This document shows, piece after piece, positions 61,847-64,000 of a stretch of 64,000 nt of DNA. Position numbers and translations under genes: made by a program. Numbering within the stretch: position 1 is the first letter of the stretch; every line of letters begins with the position of its first letter. This DNA is from Komarekiella delphini-convector SJRDD-AB1 (GTDB lineage: Bacteria; Cyanobacteriota; Cyanobacteriia; Cyanobacteriales; Nostocaceae): positions 95,366 through 159,365 of the forward strand of contig NZ_VJXY01000017.1 in the NCBI RefSeq assembly GCF_014831675.1. The letters are read 5' to 3'. The notes below the pieces were generated by a model. That model saw only the letters and a list, made by a program, of their open reading frames with translations, did no database searches and was not told the origin of the DNA.

Positions 61847-64000
61847 TCACAACATCTCATTAATCCCTTCTTGAAAAAATTTTTGAACATCTAAAACACC
61901 ATATCCAACACACTTATCCCAATTACCACTACTGTACTGTGTTGTTTTTATCAATAAAGATTGAATTTGCATTACATTTGGCATTTCCAAATTTGTATTG
62001 ACTGAGTGCTGCTTAGCAATTGCTGATAGCAAAAGAGCTATTGCACCTGTTACATGAGGAGCTGCATAACTAGTCCCACTCTTTTTTACAAATTCGTTGT
62101 TTGTACCAGACATAGCTCCTAAAATATTAACTCCAGGAGCAGCTATATCTGGCTTTTCTCTATTGTCAAGAGTTGGCCCATAAGATGAATCTTGAGATGG
62201 ATTAAAAAAACTGTTTTTATTATCTATATCTACTGAACTTACAGTAATTACATTTTCTGCTGTACCAGGAATAGTTAATGTAATTTCTTGCTCTGCTTCT
62301 TCAAAAAGTACTGTGCCACGAACACCAATTTCAATCCAAGCATGGATAACATTATTTTTAGCATTTTTGGAAATATTCCAGACTTCAAGCTGCCACCAAC
62401 CTCGTTGAATATACTGCCCTTCTCCTTTATTAATAATTATTTGGAGCAAACTTTTTCCATTAGTGCGATGCAATCTTTTGTATGAAATATGGCAAGTGTT
62501 ACCTTCTGGTAACTTTATAGGTTCAGGTATTTCTGTTAAATTATCTGAACAAATACTTTCGTTAAAATCACCTGATGGAGTTTTTAAGCAGAATTCTAAA
62601 TTCATACTTGAATCAAACCAAAACTGAATCAAATCTTCATTTCTGCGAATGGGTGTTGATTGCCATCGAAAAAAATGGCGTTGTCTAGGTAATACATTGA
62701 TTCTTGTATGTAGTTTGGTATTACGCTCATTTCCAGCAGACTTAACCACTAAATGTCCAGGTTGGGGAATGGAAATTCCTTCATTATGCAAGAAGCTTTC
62801 ATACAAACATTCAAATATCGATTTACCATCATGAGCCGCGGCATTAATACCTTGGCTTATGTTAACAACAACGGGTAGCTTCTCTTGGGCTGCAACATAC
62901 TTGATATATTGAAGCGCAGCTCCATGCGCCATTGGTTCTCCTATGGCATCTTTTGGATCTATTTTGACCACAATAATTTTTGCTTCGGGTGCAACTCCAC
63001 CACAAAATTCACCAACAGGTTTTCCGGCAGCAATGCTTGCCACATGAGTTCCATGTCCATTAGGATCTCTCCCAAGTTGATCAGGTACTATGTTATCTCG
63101 AATATACTGATTAATTTGACCTTGCTTATACTCAGTGCCTTTTCTAAACATTGCAGGGATATTAGGGCTTGGGCCAGTATCATCAGTTTGATCCCAAATT
63201 GCTAAAATTCTTGTGCTATTTTCAGTTGAGCCAAGAAATGCTTTATGAAGCAAATCAATACCACTGTCAATGATGGCAATCAACGCTTTGTCTCCCTTTT
63301 CAGGGATTTGATGTATTGTGTCAGCTTTAATAGAAGAAATAGTTGAATAAGTTGATGAATCAGTATTGCTATCTAAAGAAAAGTTTTGTGAATTACTTTC
63401 CCAGTCTAATCCTGGTTTGCTAGCTTCAACAGATATAACAGATGGATCAGCTTGTAATGCTTCGACTGTATCCCAGCTACCAAAACATCCCACAATTTGA
63501 CCCATTCGGAATGTACTTTGAAAATCTGGTGTATCTCTAGAATCCCAATCAATGCTATTTACATATATCAGCATGGGGATACGAATAATATTTGTTTGGC
63601 TTTCTGTGACTATTTCAATTTCCGGTTTAATTCCCTTACTTATCAACTGGAATGTATATATTATGTAAGCATCGATCTTATCCATGAAATCTTGCTTTAC
63701 TGGCGGTTGGTAAGGATTTGGAAACAGTATATCCCTTTCCTTTTTTGTTTTTGGCTTAGAAGTTACGGTTTCTCCAGTGTCAGGATGCGTTCCAAATTTT
63801 TGACGACGGTCTTCAAATTGCTGGCGGCGGCGTTGTTCTTGACGGCGACGAGGTTCACGTGTGCTGAGTGGGTGCGGAGTTTCTTCCTGTCCGGGGATAA
63901 TTTCTCCCTTAAACACCCAAACTTTGATGCCTAGAATGCCGTAAACTGTTTTTGCCGTGCAATAAGAGTAGTCAATATCAGCCCGTAAAGTATGTAGAGG
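61847..64000 (-). CDS. Ribosomal protein S3 C-terminus in frame with an S8 (subtilisin) protease
   Basis: One open minus-strand frame runs from the window edge to the stop at 61847 with no stop codon between. The first 28 visible codons plus about 40 more are the C-terminus of ribosomal protein S3: [40 protein letters not shown] and the Arg/Gln-rich [10 protein letters not shown]. The frame then continues through a 35-residue linker into an S8 peptidase with the catalytic triad Asp (AIIDSGID), His (NGHGTHVAS) and Ser (GTSYAAPHV). An internal ATG at 63683-63685 could start a free protease of about 612 residues. The S3 identity is strong; whether it is a real fusion is unknown. Confidence 0.8.
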   Translation of the reverse strand, partial: PLHTLRADIDYSYCTAKTVYGILGIKVWVFKGEIIPGQEETPHPLSTREPRRRQEQRRRQQFEDRRQKFGTHPDTGETVTSKPKTKKERDILFPNPYQPPVKQDFMDKIDAYIIYTFQLISKGIKPEIEIVTESQTNIIRIPMLIYVNSIDWDSRDTPDFQSTFRMGQIVGCFGSWDTVEALQADPSVISVEASKPGLDWESNSQNFSLDSNTDSSTYSTISSIKADTIHQIPEKGDKALIAIIDSGIDLLHKAFLGSTENSTRILAIWDQTDDTGPSPNIPAMFRKGTEYKQGQINQYIRDNIVPDQLGRDPNGHGTHVASIAAGKPVGEFCGGVAPEAKIIVVKIDPKDAIGEPMAHGAALQYIKYVAAQEKLPVVVNISQGINAAAHDGKSIFECLYESFLHNEGISIPQPGHLVVKSAGNERNTKLHTRINVLPRQRHFFRWQSTPIRRNEDLIQFWFDSSMNLEFCLKTPSGDFNESICSDNLTEIPEPIKLPEGNTCHISYKRLHRTNGKSLLQIIINKGEGQYIQRGWWQLEVWNISKNAKNNVIHAWIEIGVRGTVLFEEAEQEITLTIPGTAENVITVSSVDIDNKNSFFNPSQDSSYGPTLDNREKPDIAAPGVNILGAMSGTNNEFVKKSGTSYAAPHVTGAIALLLSAIAKQHSVNTNLEMPNVMQIQSLLIKTTQYSSGNWDKCVGYGVLDVQKFFQEGINEML

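Noticed and set aside
1-64000. tRNA or rRNA genes
   Set aside because: No T-loop/CCA-end pattern or rRNA signature was recognised by eye; a covariance-model scan would be decisive.

Overview
The window is chromosomal DNA from a filamentous, probably heterocyst-forming (Nostocales-type) cyanobacterium. The evidence is the very frequent GCGATCGC (HIP1) octamers, cyanobacteria-specific families (DUF1825, the flv4-2 flavodiiron operon, a PEP-CTERM protein), an XisI (fdxN-element excision factor) fragment, and many short palindromic dispersed repeats of the Nostoc type. No tRNA, rRNA or CRISPR array was recognised.

Layout. 1-4.4 kb is decayed accessory DNA: the start of a MASE1 sensor at the left edge, a metallopeptidase/XisI chimeric pseudogene, a broken PIN toxin with its antitoxin, an 84-bp tandem repeat, and two copies of a MITE-like element. 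4.4-13.7 kb carries a secreted beta-propeller protein with a crystallin-like tail, a small outer-membrane barrel, a GAF/PAS histidine kinase, an ARMT1/DUF89-like protein, an intact PIN toxin-antitoxin pair and a metallophosphoesterase. 13.7-23.4 kb is a minus-strand run of carbohydrate and membrane genes: GH63-type glycosidase, phospholipase D-like protein, pentapeptide lipoprotein, rhomboid protease, holin-like protein, PAP2 phosphatase, DUF2254 protein and a VOC protein. 23.6-26.2 kb holds a DUF4385 gene, an array of 21-bp units containing TTCGCGAA, a deleted insertion sequence with terminal inverted repeats, and a TPR gene.

26.2-44.6 kb is mostly housekeeping: phosphoribosyltransferase, family 4 uracil-DNA glycosylase, pyrF, tyrS, a class A penicillin-binding protein, DUF1825, a J-domain/TPR protein, TM2-SHOCT and helix-hairpin-helix genes, a methyltransferase, a phosphodiester glycosidase, an M41-like membrane protease, a diguanylate cyclase, an HMA metal-binding protein and alaS. 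Several very small genes lie between them.

44.6-55.8 kb looks like a defence/accessory island. It holds a SNF2 helicase fused to a nucleoside phosphorylase-like domain, directly coupled to a 180-residue partner and followed by a four-helix membrane protein. I know no named system with this composition, and it is the best candidate for an undescribed system. The island also has an orphan truncated Phd-type antitoxin, two NPFAGG-rich repeat proteins (one with GNGNW repeats and a PEP-CTERM tail), and an overlapping ATPase plus DUF4435 pair matching the PARIS anti-phage system (AriA/AriB).

55.9-64 kb contains a PLP-dependent deaminase-like enzyme, the flv4-sll0218-flv2 photoprotection operon, and at the right edge an open frame in which the C-terminus of ribosomal protein S3 runs in frame into a subtilisin-like protease. 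That fusion is very unusual and needs the sequence beyond the window.
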